Positions 39,999 through 49,207 of a stretch of 64,000 bases of DNA are shown here, piece by piece. Numbering within the stretch: position 1 is the stretch's first letter; each line of letters opens with the position of its first letter. Location of the stretch: assembly GCF_002860365.1 (NCBI RefSeq), contig NZ_NMWT01000028.1, positions 62,001-126,000 on the forward strand. Reading direction: 5' to 3'. Origin of the DNA: Bifidobacterium parmae. Its GTDB lineage: Bacteria > Actinomycetota > Actinomycetes > Actinomycetales > Bifidobacteriaceae. The notes beneath the pieces are model-generated. The model saw only the letters and a program-made list of their open reading frames with translations, did no database searches and was not told where the DNA came from. The translations under genes were made by a program, and so were the position numbers.

Positions 39999-41624
39999 TC
40001 AGCGACGCCAATGGCGGCGATGGCTGACGATGCGCTTGCCGCCGACGCCCGCCTTGCCGTTCGGGCCCCACGGTCCGCGCGCCTCGGCCTGGAGCTGCTT
40101 GAGGTGGTGCTTCATGGCGAGCAGCATGATGTGCGTGTCCTCGAGTCCGAGGTGGCGTTCCGCGTCGTCCTCGCGCAGCGCCCCCTGGCGCTTCGCGTAC
40201 GCGTCGAGACGGTTGTCGCCGTCGGGATGCTCCTCGCTGGGGATGGAGCCCTCGTCCCACAGGCGGCTCATCGGCAGCGTGTCGATGATGGTCACGTGGC
40301 CGTTGCGGTACGCCTCCGCGTAGCCCTTCACGTTGAGCATGAAGAAGCTGTGCTCGAACGTGGCCATGTGCGCGACGAACGGCTGCGCGGTCAGACGCTT
40401 GAGCAGGTCGGCCTGCGCCTCGGCGTCCTCGTCGAACATCGGATAGTCGGCGCCGACGCGCTGCTTGATGTCGATGCCGGTCAGCTGGATGATGAACGGG
40501 TTGCCGTGGCGCGCCGCCTCGTCGGTCACGCCGAACGAGAACCGGTGCTGGTCGTAGGCGTCGCCGCCCTCGTAGTAGTCCTTGTCGTACTGGTAGCCGG
40601 TGGGCGCGTCCGCCGGACGGGGGGAGCGCATGTTCATATATTCGAAGCCCACGTCGATGATGTACGCGCGGTACGGTTCGGTGCCGTTCGTCTCCAGGTC
40701 GATGCCCATCACCTTGTCCACGTCGCGGCCCGGCAGGAACACCTCGCGCCAATAGTCCTTCGGGCGTGCGGCCTCGCGCGCCGCCACATGCTCGGCGGCC
40801 GCGTGGCGCGACTTCTCGAAGCGCGCCTCGGGTACGGCGGTCTCGTCGCGGTTCACCTGCTCGACCGTCGGCACGGCGGGATTGTCGTCGTTGATGACCG
40901 GCTGGCCCTCGATGAGATAGTCGGAGCTGCCCTGGTCGGAGCTCGACTCGATCGGCGCGGACTCGTCCGGACCCGCCTCGACGGAGCCGTTGCGCACCTC
41001 GTCCGCCTCGAACAGCGCGTGCTCGCGGTGCGCCCGCGCCGCCTCGCGCTTGGCGCGGTCCGCCTTGCGGCGTTCGGCGCGCGCGTTGACGATCTCCGCG
41101 GTGCGGTCCTGGATGTCGTCGACGGCCACGCCCTCCTTCGCGGGCGTGAGCACCGGCACGGTGACGCGCTGGCGGTCCTCGTCCTCGACGGTCCACAGGC
41201 CCTCGGCGATGCCGCGGTCGCGCAGCAGCGCGATCTGGTCGTTGAGACGGCGGTCCGCGTAGGCGAGCGCGCGCGGCAGATCATAGGTCTTGATCCTGCG
41301 GTCGAAGTCGCGCATGAACGTCATGCTCATCTTCGCGATGATCGCCTCGAGCCGGTCGCGGATCGCGAGATCGGCCTTGAGCAGGTCGTGCACGCTGGAC
41401 GCGGCGCCCGCCTCATAGTCCTCGGGGGAGGCCACGCCGATGCCGTGCTCCAGGTCGAGCGAACGCACCCAATCCCAGTCGATGTCGTTGTCGTCCGCGT
41501 CCTTCAACATGATGTACGACCACTGGCTGATGCTTTCCTTCGCCTCGGTCAGCCACGAGCGGTCGATCGCATATCCACTGTTTTCCATTGTCTTTGTACT
41601 GTTTTCTTCGCTACTCATACTCAT
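39999..41624 (-). CDS. DEDD-type 3'-5' exonuclease-like protein
   Basis: A 541-aa protein. A helical N-terminal half with a charged coiled segment (about 185-215, ARAERRKADRAKREAARAHR) is followed by an RNase H-fold exonuclease domain from about residue 310. The metal motifs are VMGIDLETNGTEPYRAYI (motif I, Asp-Glu), FVAHMATFEHSFF (motif II position) and LGLEDTHIMLLAMKHHLK (motif III His-x4-Asp-like). The basic tail is KRIVSHRRHWRR. Similar proteins occur in bifidobacteria with an unassigned role in nucleic-acid turnover. The promoter lies upstream of 41624. Confidence 0.75.
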   Translation of the reverse strand: MSMSSEENSTKTMENSGYAIDRSWLTEAKESISQWSYIMLKDADDNDIDWDWVRSLDLEHGIGVASPEDYEAGAASSVHDLLKADLAIRDRLEAIIAKMSMTFMRDFDRRIKTYDLPRALAYADRRLNDQIALLRDRGIAEGLWTVEDEDRQRVTVPVLTPAKEGVAVDDIQDRTAEIVNARAERRKADRAKREAARAHREHALFEADEVRNGSVEAGPDESAPIESSSDQGSSDYLIEGQPVINDDNPAVPTVEQVNRDETAVPEARFEKSRHAAAEHVAAREAARPKDYWREVFLPGRDVDKVMGIDLETNGTEPYRAYIIDVGFEYMNMRSPRPADAPTGYQYDKDYYEGGDAYDQHRFSFGVTDEAARHGNPFIIQLTGIDIKQRVGADYPMFDEDAEAQADLLKRLTAQPFVAHMATFEHSFFMLNVKGYAEAYRNGHVTIIDTLPMSRLWDEGSIPSEEHPDGDNRLDAYAKRQGALREDDAERHLGLEDTHIMLLAMKHHLKQLQAEARGPWGPNGKAGVGGKRIVSHRRHWRR

Positions 41625-41708
41625 TCATACCTGCGGGAGCCTTGTCCCGTCACCTCCATGGTAGCGCTCACGGCGGCTCCCATGCGCGAATCGCCGGAAA
41701 CAATGGGG

Positions 41709-41752
41709 AAACGGCGGGTGGGGGGGGTTCCGCGCCCCGCCACCCGCCGTTT
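41709..41752. terminator. Terminator after the FetB-like permease gene
   Basis: AAACGGCGGGTGG (41709-41721) pairs with CCACCCGCCGTTT (41740-41752). It lies 25 bp from the permease stop on the minus strand and ends in T residues. Confidence 0.75.
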
Positions 41753-41776
41753 GCCGTCCGTACCGGGTTCCCGCGT

Positions 41777-42577
41777 TCAGCGCACGCCGCGCATGTCCCG
41801 CGGGCGGAACTGGTCGGCCTCGGTGAAGCAGGTGCGGTACGTCATCGCCATGATGAGCCCGTCGGCGACGAGCGTCAGCGCGGCGATCGCCGCGAACACG
41901 ACGAACTGGTATTTCGCCGCCTCCAACGGGTCTCCGCCGGCGATGACCTGGCCGGCCATCATGCCCGGGATCGTGACGATGCCGCAGGAGGCGAGCGTCG
42001 CCATCGTCGGCAGCAGCCCGAGCCTGATCGACGAGACGATGGACGGTCGCGCCGCCTCCCACGCGGTCGCGCCCAAGGCGAGCATCGTGTCGATCTCGTC
42101 GCGCCGCTCGTCCATGCTCTCGTAGAACCGGCTCAGGCCCACGGCGAGCGCGGAGACCGTGTTGCCGAGCAGCATGCCGGTCAACGGAACGACGAGCTGC
42201 GGCGCGTACCACGGGTGGGGGCGCACGACGAGCTCGGTGACCAGGGCGATCATGAGCAGCATCGTGATGGTCAGGCTCAGCAGCACCGGGCCGGCGAGCC
42301 CCTTCGGCACGCCTTTGGCGCGCGACAGGGTGATCTGCACGGCGGCGACGAGCATCACGCCGATCGTCGCGAACACGAGGAACACGTCGTCCGCGCGGAT
42401 CACGTAGCCGACGACGAACCCCATCGCGCACAGCTGCAGGAGCGCCCGGCAGGCGGACCACAGGAGGGACCGGCCGATGCCCATGCGCATGAGCCCGCTC
42501 ACGCCGGCGGCGACGGCCACCATCGCCATCGCCACGGCGAGACCCCAGATGTCGATGTCGTACGCGTTGCCGCTCAT
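41777..42577 (-). CDS. fetB: FetB/UPF0014-family ABC permease
   Basis: A 266-aa permease with about seven membrane helices. UPF0014 signatures are RALLQLCAMGFVVGYVI, VPLTGMLLGNTVSALAVGLS followed by ERRDEIDTMLALGATAWEAA, and GIVTIPGMMAGQVIAGGDPL. FetAB-type transporters export iron in enteric bacteria; the substrate in this host is inferred. The start overlaps the ATPase stop by 4 bp, so the two are coupled. Confidence 0.88.
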   Translation of the reverse strand: MSGNAYDIDIWGLAVAMAMVAVAAGVSGLMRMGIGRSLLWSACRALLQLCAMGFVVGYVIRADDVFLVFATIGVMLVAAVQITLSRAKGVPKGLAGPVLLSLTITMLLMIALVTELVVRPHPWYAPQLVVPLTGMLLGNTVSALAVGLSRFYESMDERRDEIDTMLALGATAWEAARPSIVSSIRLGLLPTMATLASCGIVTIPGMMAGQVIAGGDPLEAAKYQFVVFAAIAALTLVADGLIMAMTYRTCFTEADQFRPRDMRGVR

Positions 42578-43404
42578 GCCGTCTCCCTCCCATTCGTCGC
42601 TCCCGTCGCGGATCCGGTCGCGTCCGTCCACGTGAGCGCGCCGTCGGCCAGCGTGGCGACGCGCGAGGCTCGCCCGTCCGGCGGGCGGTGCCGTATGCGC
42701 ACGATCGCCATGCCGCGCCCCGCCGCATACGCCATGATCGAGGCGACCTTGGCGGCGTTCTCGTCGTCCAGCCCGGCGTCCACCTCGTCGGCGAGCAGCA
42801 CCTTCGGTTCGGTCAGCAGGGTGCGGGCGAGCGAGACGCGCGCCGCCTGCCCGCCGGACAGGTCGTGCGGCCGCCGCGTCAGATCGATGTCCCCGCATCC
42901 CATCGCGTCCAACGTCTCGCGGATGCGCGCGTCCGGCAGCATGCCGCGCGCGTGCGCCGCATCGTCGCGGAACAGGCGCGCGAACCGGCCGACGAGGCCG
43001 ATCCGCCGGCCTCCGTCCCGTGCGTCGCCATCGCCGCCGCCGGCGGGCACCGTCGAGTCGGCGCGCACGGCGAGCGTGAACGGCAGCCTGATTGCGTCCG
43101 CCACCGTGTCGCCCGGCAGGATCGGCTTCTGCGGCAGGTACGCGACCTCGCGGCGCCACCGTTGCGGCGTGAACGATCCGGCGTCGCGCCCGGCGAGGGC
43201 GAACGATCCCGACGCATGCGGGTTGAGCCGCGCGAACGCCGTCAGCAGACTGCTCTTGCCCGAACCGGACGGACCCACCAGGTCGACGATCTCGCCGCGG
43301 CCGATCGCGAACGACAGGCCGGAGAAGACCGTCCGGTCGCCGTCCGGCGACGGCACCGTGCACGACACCCGGTCCGCGGTGAAAAGAGGGGAATCACTTC
43401 GCAT
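42574..43404 (-). CDS. fetA: FetA-like ABC transporter ATPase
   Basis: A 276-aa ATPase. The start at 43404 follows GCGCGGTATGCG weakly; a GTG slightly upstream is possible. Walker A is GPSGSGKSS, the Q-loop AYLPQKPILPGD, the signature DLSGGQAARVSLARTLL, Walker B VLLADEVDAGLD with Val-Asp in place of the usual Pro-Thr. A Gly/Asp-rich insert (PAGGGDGDARDGG, about residue 118) is not usual. The H-loop is RHRPP rather than TH, so hydrolysis may be altered. It energises the following FetB-type permease. Confidence 0.85.
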   Translation of the reverse strand: MRSDSPLFTADRVSCTVPSPDGDRTVFSGLSFAIGRGEIVDLVGPSGSGKSSLLTAFARLNPHASGSFALAGRDAGSFTPQRWRREVAYLPQKPILPGDTVADAIRLPFTLAVRADSTVPAGGGDGDARDGGRRIGLVGRFARLFRDDAAHARGMLPDARIRETLDAMGCGDIDLTRRPHDLSGGQAARVSLARTLLTEPKVLLADEVDAGLDDENAAKVASIMAYAAGRGMAIVRIRHRPPDGRASRVATLADGALTWTDATGSATGATNGRETA

Positions 43405-43532
43405 ACCGCGCACGATAACGCCGCGGCCGCCGGCAGACCAACCGCGACCGCGTTTCTTAGCGGTTCCTAAGCCGGCCGGCGGTCTGATATAACCGTAAGA
43501 GAATCCCCGATTCCCCGTGAGGTGAGACGCGC

Positions 43533-44270
43533 ATGGACAAGACGACGCACGCGACGGCGACGCCGGAGGCGCCGGGGCCGGCGGCGGCCGCATCCCCGGA
43601 ACGACTGCTCCTGCCCGCCGTCCTCCTCGTCGAGGACGATCCGAACCTCGGCGCCATGACCGCCGAGATGCTCGCCGCCGACTACCGGACCGACTGGGCG
43701 CAATCGGTCACGGAGGCGAACCGGCTCATGGCGGGCGCACGCCACGACGCGCTCATCGTCGACCGGCGGCTGCCCGACGGCGACGGACTCGACCTCGTCC
43801 GCATGCTGCGCGGCACCGGCGTCACCACGCCCGCGCTCATCCTCACCGCGCTCGCCGAAGTCGACGACATCGTCGAAGGGCTCGACGCCGGCGCCAACGA
43901 CTACCTGACCAAACCGTTCCACTTCGTCGAACTCGAAGCGCGCCTGCGCGCCCTCCTGCGCGGCTTCCACGCGCAGGCCAACGGCGTGATGGTCGGCGAC
44001 TGGCTGCTCAAACCCGACTCCAACATCATCGAGGATCCGGACGGGCGCGCCGTGCCCCTCACCGACGTCGAGACGAAGCTGCTCGCCATGCTCGCCACCT
44101 CGCCCGACCACGTGTTCACCCGCGAGGAGCTGCTCGCCGGCGCGTTCTCGCCCGGCAGCGACCTGGGCGCCGTCGACGTGTACGTCTCCTACGTGCGCGG
44201 CAAGACCACGCGCCGCATCATCGACACCGTGCGCGGCCGCGGCTACCGCATCGGCACACCGGAAGGATGA
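43533..44270 (+). CDS. OmpR-family response regulator
   Basis: A 245-aa regulator with an Ala/Pro-rich N-terminal extension. The receiver domain (about 28-140) has the acidic pair VEDD, phospho-acceptor Asp in ALIVDRRLPDGDGLD, Thr in ILTA and Lys in NDYLTKPF. A winged-helix Trans_reg_C domain (about 150-240) includes LTDVETKLLAMLATSPDHVF and SYVRGKTTRRIIDTVRGRGYR. It overlaps the kinase gene by 4 bp, so phosphotransfer from that kinase is the natural reading. The target genes are not evident. Confidence 0.93.
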   Translation: MDKTTHATATPEAPGPAAAASPERLLLPAVLLVEDDPNLGAMTAEMLAADYRTDWAQSVTEANRLMAGARHDALIVDRRLPDGDGLDLVRMLRGTGVTTPALILTALAEVDDIVEGLDAGANDYLTKPFHFVELEARLRALLRGFHAQANGVMVGDWLLKPDSNIIEDPDGRAVPLTDVETKLLAMLATSPDHVFTREELLAGAFSPGSDLGAVDVYVSYVRGKTTRRIIDTVRGRGYRIGTPEG

Positions 44271-45265
44271 GAAGAACCATGCCATCGGACAAGGGGCGCG
44301 CACGGCTCATCAGCCTGCGCATGACCATCGCCATGGCCGCCATCACCGCGATCGGCGGCATCCTCTTCACGCTCGGCGTGCTGCTCGGCTCGCGCCACGA
44401 ATTCGCCGAACGCGGCCTCGACCCCGACGCCATGAGCGTCACCGAACAGTTCGGCTCCGGCATGATGGTCATCGACACGAGGAAGGCCATCGCGTTCACC
44501 CTCCTGTTCGTCGTCGGCGTCATCGCCGCCGTGGCCGTCGTCGGCCGGTATTACGCGCGCAAGGAGGTCGAACCGCTCGAACGCGCGTTCGAACTCCAGA
44601 AGGACTTCGTCGCCGACGCGAGCCACGAGCTCAAGACGCCGCTCGCCGTGATCGCCACGCGCATCGACCTCATCGACTTCCGCCGCGCCCACGGCGGCGA
44701 CATCGACGCGCCGCTCGCCGCCCTTCGCGGCGACGTCGACCGCATGACCGCGATCATCACCGACCTGCTCGTCGCCGCACGCGGCGCCGTCAACGCCGAA
44801 CCCGTCATGCTCGCCGACGTGGCCGACCAGTCCGTCGAGGAGGTGCGTCCGCTCGCCGAGACGCGCGGCGTGAACCTCGACGTGCGCGTCGACGGGGAGC
44901 GCGGCCGGCTCGTCGTGCGCGGCAACGCGATCGGACTGTCACGGTGCCTCGTCGCCGTGCTCGACAACGCCATCGCCCACTCGCCCGACGGCGCGAAGGT
45001 CACCGTCTCCACCGGATACCTGCACGGCGGACAGGCCGTCGTGCGCGTCACCGACCACGGCGGCGGCATCGGCGACGATCCCGAACGGCTGTTCCGCCGG
45101 TTCGCCCGCGACGACGACGGCACCGCGCACCAGGGCTACGGGCTGGGCCTCGCGCTCGCCCGCGACGTGGCGACCCGGTACGGCGGCGCGCTCGACGTGG
45201 AATCCACGTCGCCCGCCGGCACCACGATGCGCCTCACCCTGCCGCTCGCGGACGGGGAACGGTAG
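44267..45265 (+). CDS. Sensor histidine kinase
   Basis: A 332-aa kinase; the start MRRTMPSDKG at 44267 or 44279. Two membrane helices (about 20-42 and 88-108) enclose a short periplasmic loop with only ~40 residues, so ligand sensing may be within the membrane or by partner proteins. The HisKA box is FVADASHELKTPLAVIATRI with the phospho-His. The ATPase domain has the N box LVAVLDNAIAHSPDG, G1 VTDHGGGIGDDPE and G2 HQGYGLGLALARDVATRYGG. It is coupled to the upstream response regulator. Confidence 0.93.
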   Translation: MRRTMPSDKGRARLISLRMTIAMAAITAIGGILFTLGVLLGSRHEFAERGLDPDAMSVTEQFGSGMMVIDTRKAIAFTLLFVVGVIAAVAVVGRYYARKEVEPLERAFELQKDFVADASHELKTPLAVIATRIDLIDFRRAHGGDIDAPLAALRGDVDRMTAIITDLLVAARGAVNAEPVMLADVADQSVEEVRPLAETRGVNLDVRVDGERGRLVVRGNAIGLSRCLVAVLDNAIAHSPDGAKVTVSTGYLHGGQAVVRVTDHGGGIGDDPERLFRRFARDDDGTAHQGYGLGLALARDVATRYGGALDVESTSPAGTTMRLTLPLADGER

Positions 45266-45439
45266 CCTCCGGCCGTCCCTCCCGACGCCCACGGCGTCTT
45301 CACGAACCTTAGCGGCAGACAAGCGGGCATGGCCTAGCGTGAAGGCCAGAACACCACGATCATCGCGGCGCTCGCCGCATCCCCGTCCACGCTCGCCGCC
45401 GTCGCCCCCGCCTCCGTCTGCCCGATCGACACGGGAGGC

Positions 45440-46060
45440 ATGGTCGGCGCGATGACCAACTGGCTCGTCGGCCTCATGTCCGTCATGGGCGGGCTCGGCA
45501 CCGGCGTCGCCGTCCTCCTCGAGAACCTGTTCCCGCCGATCCCCAGCGAAGTGATCCTCCCGCTGGCCGGCTTCACCGCCGCACAGGGGCGCATGACCCT
45601 CGCCGAGGCGATCGGCGGGGCGACCGCCGGCTCCGTGATCGGCGCGCTCATGCTCTACGGCGTCGCCTACGCGATCGGCGCGGAACGCATGCGCCGCCTG
45701 TTCGACCGAATGCCCCTGACCGACGCCACGGACATCGACAAGGCGAACGCATGGTTCGCCCGCTACGGTCTCCTCTCCGTGCTGATCGGCCGCGTCATCC
45801 CCATCGTCCGTTCGCTCATCTCCATCCCCGCCGGCATCGCCAGCACCGATCTCGCGCGCTTCACGCTGCTCACCGCCGTCGGCTCCGCCGTGTGGAACAC
45901 GATCCTCGTCATGGCCGGCTACCTGCTCGGCGCCGGATGGTGCTCGATCCTCGGCCTCCTCGACCGGTTCCAGTACGCGGTCGCCGCCGTCGCGCTCGCC
46001 GCGCTCGTCTGGTACGTCGTCGTCAAGGTGCGTTCGCGTCTGGCCGCGCGGCGCGTCTAG
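45440..46060 (+). CDS. DedA-family membrane protein
   Basis: A 206-aa DedA/VTT-domain protein with six membrane segments; these are lipid scramblase-like or undecaprenyl-phosphate flippase-type proteins. Family motifs are ENLFPPIPSEVILPLAGFTA at residue 28 (E-x-x-x-P-x-P-x-E), and the conserved GRVIPIVRSLISIPAGI (G/FxRxxPxxR...G). Start 45440 has GGGAGG upstream. A transport role in envelope lipid recycling is inferred. It converges with the LysR gene, the two overlapping by 4 bp. Confidence 0.9.
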   Translation: MVGAMTNWLVGLMSVMGGLGTGVAVLLENLFPPIPSEVILPLAGFTAAQGRMTLAEAIGGATAGSVIGALMLYGVAYAIGAERMRRLFDRMPLTDATDIDKANAWFARYGLLSVLIGRVIPIVRSLISIPAGIASTDLARFTLLTAVGSAVWNTILVMAGYLLGAGWCSILGLLDRFQYAVAAVALAALVWYVVVKVRSRLAARRV

Positions 46061-46947
46061 ACGCCGGCGAGCTCGGCGATGCGGTCCACGAACGCGGCCA
46101 CGGCGGGCGATGGGTCGAGCGGGTAGAGCAGACCGTACTGCATGCCGACCGGTTCGGGCCAATCCACGGCCACGTTGGCGAGCTGCGGGTGCACGTCGGC
46201 CCACATCGGTTTGGAGATGAGCAGGTCGCCGGTCTGGGCGCACTCGTTGAACACGTCCAGGTCGTAATGGTCGATGTCGGCCAGTTCGATGCCGCCGGCG
46301 CGCTCGAACAGGTCGCGTGCGACGTCGTCCGTGCCGTTGCCGCGCGGCAGCATGCGTATGCGCGTGCCGGCGAGGTCGTCGAGCGTCACCCTGGCACGGC
46401 GGGCGAGCGCATGGGTGAGGGGCACCGCCAGGCTCAGCGGCTCGTAGGACAACGCCAACGTGTTGCATACGCCGGTCCAATGGTCGGGCACGAACGCGGT
46501 GGCGATCACGTCGATCGTGTCGCCGAGCCGGGCGATGATGTCGGTGATGGACATGCGGTTGTCCGGCAGGGAGACGAGTTCGAGGCGGATGCCCGCGGTA
46601 CGGCCGGCGTCATGCTGCCACAGGTCGAGGATGCGTCTGCCCGGCCGCAGCATGGAGATGCCGAGACGCACCGGCACGGTGTCCGGCCGGGCGCGCCGCC
46701 GCGCCCTGCGGACGATCTCGTCCGACCGGCGGATCAGATCGCGCGCCCCCTCCACGAGCTCCTCGCCCGCGGGCGTGAGGGCGACGCCGCCATGCGAGCG
46801 GGCGAACAGGGTGAGCCCGTACTCCGCCTCGAACGTGTTGACCTGCTTGGCGAGCGCCGGCGTCGAGATGTGCAGGAGCCGGCCCGCCTTCGCGAAACTG
46901 CCCGTGTCCGCCGCCGCCACGATCGCATCCAACCGCCTGTCGTACAT
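46057..46947 (-). CDS. LysR-family regulator divergent from an MFS exporter
   Basis: A 296-aa LysR regulator. The HTH lies at residues 1-60 (MYDRRLDAIVAAADTGSFAK, AGRLLHISTPALAKQVNTFE) and the effector-binding domain follows (RLGISMLRPGRRILDLWQ, then DVFNECAQTGDLLISKP). It diverges from the MFS exporter at 47165, with a perfect 10-bp inverted repeat in the gap. Control of that exporter is the likely role. The inducer is unknown. Confidence 0.9.
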   Translation of the reverse strand: MYDRRLDAIVAAADTGSFAKAGRLLHISTPALAKQVNTFEAEYGLTLFARSHGGVALTPAGEELVEGARDLIRRSDEIVRRARRRARPDTVPVRLGISMLRPGRRILDLWQHDAGRTAGIRLELVSLPDNRMSITDIIARLGDTIDVIATAFVPDHWTGVCNTLALSYEPLSLAVPLTHALARRARVTLDDLAGTRIRMLPRGNGTDDVARDLFERAGGIELADIDHYDLDVFNECAQTGDLLISKPMWADVHPQLANVAVDWPEPVGMQYGLLYPLDPSPAVAAFVDRIAELAGV

Positions 46948-46989
46948 CGTCGTCCTTTCCGTCCGTCCGTCCGGACGGACGTTTCATCT

Positions 46990-47037
46990 GCGCCCCTTCA
47001 GGGGGAGCTGCCGGCGAAGCCGGCTGAGGGGGTGGGT
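46990..47037. repeat. REP-like palindromic element
   Basis: The intergenic stretch CGCCCCTTCAGGGGGAGCTG, then CCGGCGAAGCCGGCTGAGGGGGTGG, holds two nested hairpins (CCCCTTCAGGGG and AGCCGGC/GCCGGCT). It resembles short repetitive palindromic elements dispersed in bacterial genomes (CCCCTCAGC...GCTGACAGCTCCCC type). Whether it is dispersed in this genome cannot be tested here. Confidence 0.5.
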
Positions 47038-47044
47038 GTGAACC

Positions 47045-47069
47045 TATGGTTCATACACCATGAACCATA
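47045..47069. promoter_or_regulatory. Operator-like inverted repeat upstream of the MFS gene
   Basis: TATGGTTCAT and ATGAACCATA (47045-47054, 47060-47069) are perfect over 10 bp with a 5-bp spacer. The T-N11-A-like layout and its place in the divergent LysR/MFS gap make it the probable LysR binding site. Confidence 0.7.
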
Positions 47070-47164
47070 ATCACTCACATCCCAACGTCCCCGACATCTC
47101 GCGCGCCGTACCATATCCTACGCGACAACCGATATGACATTCCGATCCATAGCGTAAGGAGAGC

Positions 47165-48580
47165 ATGACGACCACCTCATCGACCGTTTCATCGCCAGTC
47201 CAGTCGACTCCGTCGCCGGCGCTTGCGGACGACCGCGCGCGCGGCGTCGCCCGTTCCGCGCCGTTCGCCACGGCGGCGGCGTCCATCGCCTCGTTCCTCG
47301 TCGGCATGGACGTGCTCATCGTCAACGTGGCGCTGCCCACCATCAGCCGCGACCTCGGCGGCGACATGGCCGTCCAGCAGTGGGTGGTCGACGGCTACAG
47401 CCTCCTGTTCGCCGCGCTCCTCCTCCTGTGCGGCAACCTCGCCGACCGGTGGGGCGCCAGGCGCGTGTTCGTCTGCGGGGCCGCCCTGTTCGCCGCCGCG
47501 TCCCTGTTCAGCTCGTTCGCGTGGTCGATGGGCGCGCTCGTCCTCGGCCGATGCCTGCTCGGCGTCGCCTCCGCGCTGATCCTGCCCGCCTCCATGTCGC
47601 TCATCAACGAGACGAACCCCGATCCGAAACGACGCGCCTGGGCTCTCGCCCTGTGGGGCGCCGGCGGCGCGAGCGCATCCGCCGTGGGGCCGCTGCTCGG
47701 GGGGCTGCTCACACCCATCCATTGGAGTCTCGTGTTCGCGGTCAACGTGCCGTTCTGCCTGCTGGTCCTCGGCCTGTGCACGCGCGTCAATCCCTCGCCG
47801 CAGCGTGTCAGGAGGTTCGACTGGGTGGGGCAGACGCTCGCGCTGTCCGGTCTCGTCATCCTCATCGCCGGCGTCATCGAGATCGGCGCCCTCGGCGTCG
47901 CCTCGCCCCTCGCATGGGCGCTCGTCGGCGTCGGCATGGTCCTGCTCGTCGCGTTCGTCCGCTCCCAGGCGAAGGTGCGCGCGCCCATGATGCCGTTGAA
48001 CCTGTTCCACGTGCGCGGCATGCAGGTCGCGCTGCTCATCGGGTTCGTCATGATCTTCAACTGGTACGGCATGGTGTTCATCTGCACGCTGTTCCTGCAG
48101 AACGGGCTCGGCATGGGCGCCTTCGCCGCCGGGCTCGTGTTCGTGCCGTCCGCGTTCGTCACCATCGCCGGCAACCTCGCCGGCGGGCGCATCATCACCG
48201 CGCGCGGATCGAAGTTCTCGATCACGCTGGGGCTCGCGATCATGATCGCCGGATTCCTGTTCGAATTCAGCTACCCGTCGCCCATACCCGTATGGGCGAT
48301 CGCCACGGGGCTCAGCGTCGTCGGATTCGGCGCCGCCATCACCACGCCGGCGGCCGCGGGCGTGGTGCTCAAAAGCGTCGACCCGGCGCAGGCCGGCATC
48401 GCCTCAGCCATGTTCAACACGTTCCGCCAGGTCGGCGGCGCGGTCGGCGTGGCCGTGTTCGGCGTCATCGCCACGTTCCTGCCCTCGCTCACCCTGGCCC
48501 TGCGAGCCGTGTTCCTCGCCTCCGCGCTCCTGCTCGCCCTCATCCTCGCCTTCGAACTCCTGCGCTGGCGGGAACGCTGA
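47165..48580 (+). CDS. MFS multidrug exporter (DHA2, 14-helix)
   Basis: A 471-aa exporter of the DHA2 family. The start at 47165 follows AAGGAG. Motifs are DVLIVNVALPTISRDLGGDM in helix 1 (family motif D1), motif A in NLADRWGARRVFVCGAALF and motif C in LGGLLTPIHWSLVFAVNVPF. The last helices include TPAAAGVVLKSVDPAQAGIA, SAMFNTFRQVGGAVGVAVFG, typical of this branch. It exports drugs with proton antiport. A divergent LysR and an operator-like palindrome suggest inducible expression. Confidence 0.93.
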   Translation: MTTTSSTVSSPVQSTPSPALADDRARGVARSAPFATAAASIASFLVGMDVLIVNVALPTISRDLGGDMAVQQWVVDGYSLLFAALLLLCGNLADRWGARRVFVCGAALFAAASLFSSFAWSMGALVLGRCLLGVASALILPASMSLINETNPDPKRRAWALALWGAGGASASAVGPLLGGLLTPIHWSLVFAVNVPFCLLVLGLCTRVNPSPQRVRRFDWVGQTLALSGLVILIAGVIEIGALGVASPLAWALVGVGMVLLVAFVRSQAKVRAPMMPLNLFHVRGMQVALLIGFVMIFNWYGMVFICTLFLQNGLGMGAFAAGLVFVPSAFVTIAGNLAGGRIITARGSKFSITLGLAIMIAGFLFEFSYPSPIPVWAIATGLSVVGFGAAITTPAAAGVVLKSVDPAQAGIASAMFNTFRQVGGAVGVAVFGVIATFLPSLTLALRAVFLASALLLALILAFELLRWRER

Positions 48581-48610
48581 CGTGCGGCGGGGGCGCCGCA
48601 TTGCGCCGCG

Positions 48611-49207
48611 TCAGCGGGAACCGTCGAGCAGCTCCATAAGGGCGGTCGGGGCGATGCAGATCTCCGGGAAGTGCTCGATGAGCCGCCGGTCCGATGTCAC
48701 CACGTAACGGCTCCCCGCATGCTGCGCGGCGGCGATGATGAGATCGTCCTCGAAATCGTCGTGCCGTGTGCGAAGGGCGAGGGCCGCGTCGCACGTCTCC
48801 CGGCCGACGACCGCGACGTCGCATAGCGCACGGGCCTGCTCGACGCAATGCCATGGTATCCGCCGGATGAGCATGCGCATCGTCCCGTCCTCGAGCGGGG
48901 ATCCCTCCGCACCCTCCTTGGACGGGGAGGGATCCTCTCCTGTATGCCGGACCGTCGCGAATTCCCGTCGAAGAGCCGCCTCGGTTACATAGGCGATGTC
49001 CTTCAACGACGTCGCCGCGCACCGCAGGACGACGTCATGCCGGACGCAGGCCTTGAGCATGGACGTCACCTGTTCGGACCCGTTCCGGCGCATGAGATGA
49101 TCCAGCAGCACGTTGGTGTCGAGGAAGACATCGCGCGGCGGGTCCGGTGCGACGACATGTCCGGAGGGCCGGGTGTTTTCGATGGAAGCGGTGGGGTCCG
49201 ACATCAT
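48611..49207 (-). CDS. PIN-domain ribonuclease toxin
   Basis: A 198-aa protein. The PIN domain begins at DVFLDTNVLLDHLMRRN, with catalytic Asp residues in FLDTN, followed by DAALALRTRHDDFEDDLIIA and SRYVVTSDRRLIEHFP carrying the remaining acidic residues. There is an N-terminal extension of about 28 residues and an insert around residues 85-110 (DPSPSKEGAEGSPLED) that are unusual for VapC. It overlaps the antitoxin gene stop by 4 bp. Metal-dependent RNA cleavage is inferred from the fold. Confidence 0.85.
   Translation of the reverse strand: MMSDPTASIENTRPSGHVVAPDPPRDVFLDTNVLLDHLMRRNGSEQVTSMLKACVRHDVVLRCAATSLKDIAYVTEAALRREFATVRHTGEDPSPSKEGAEGSPLEDGTMRMLIRRIPWHCVEQARALCDVAVVGRETCDAALALRTRHDDFEDDLIIAAAQHAGSRYVVTSDRRLIEHFPEICIAPTALMELLDGSR

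Noticed and set aside
40011-42125. 704-codon plus-strand frame opposite the exonuclease
   Set aside because: Composition is typical of antisense shadow in high-GC DNA, and both minus-strand genes have clear motifs.
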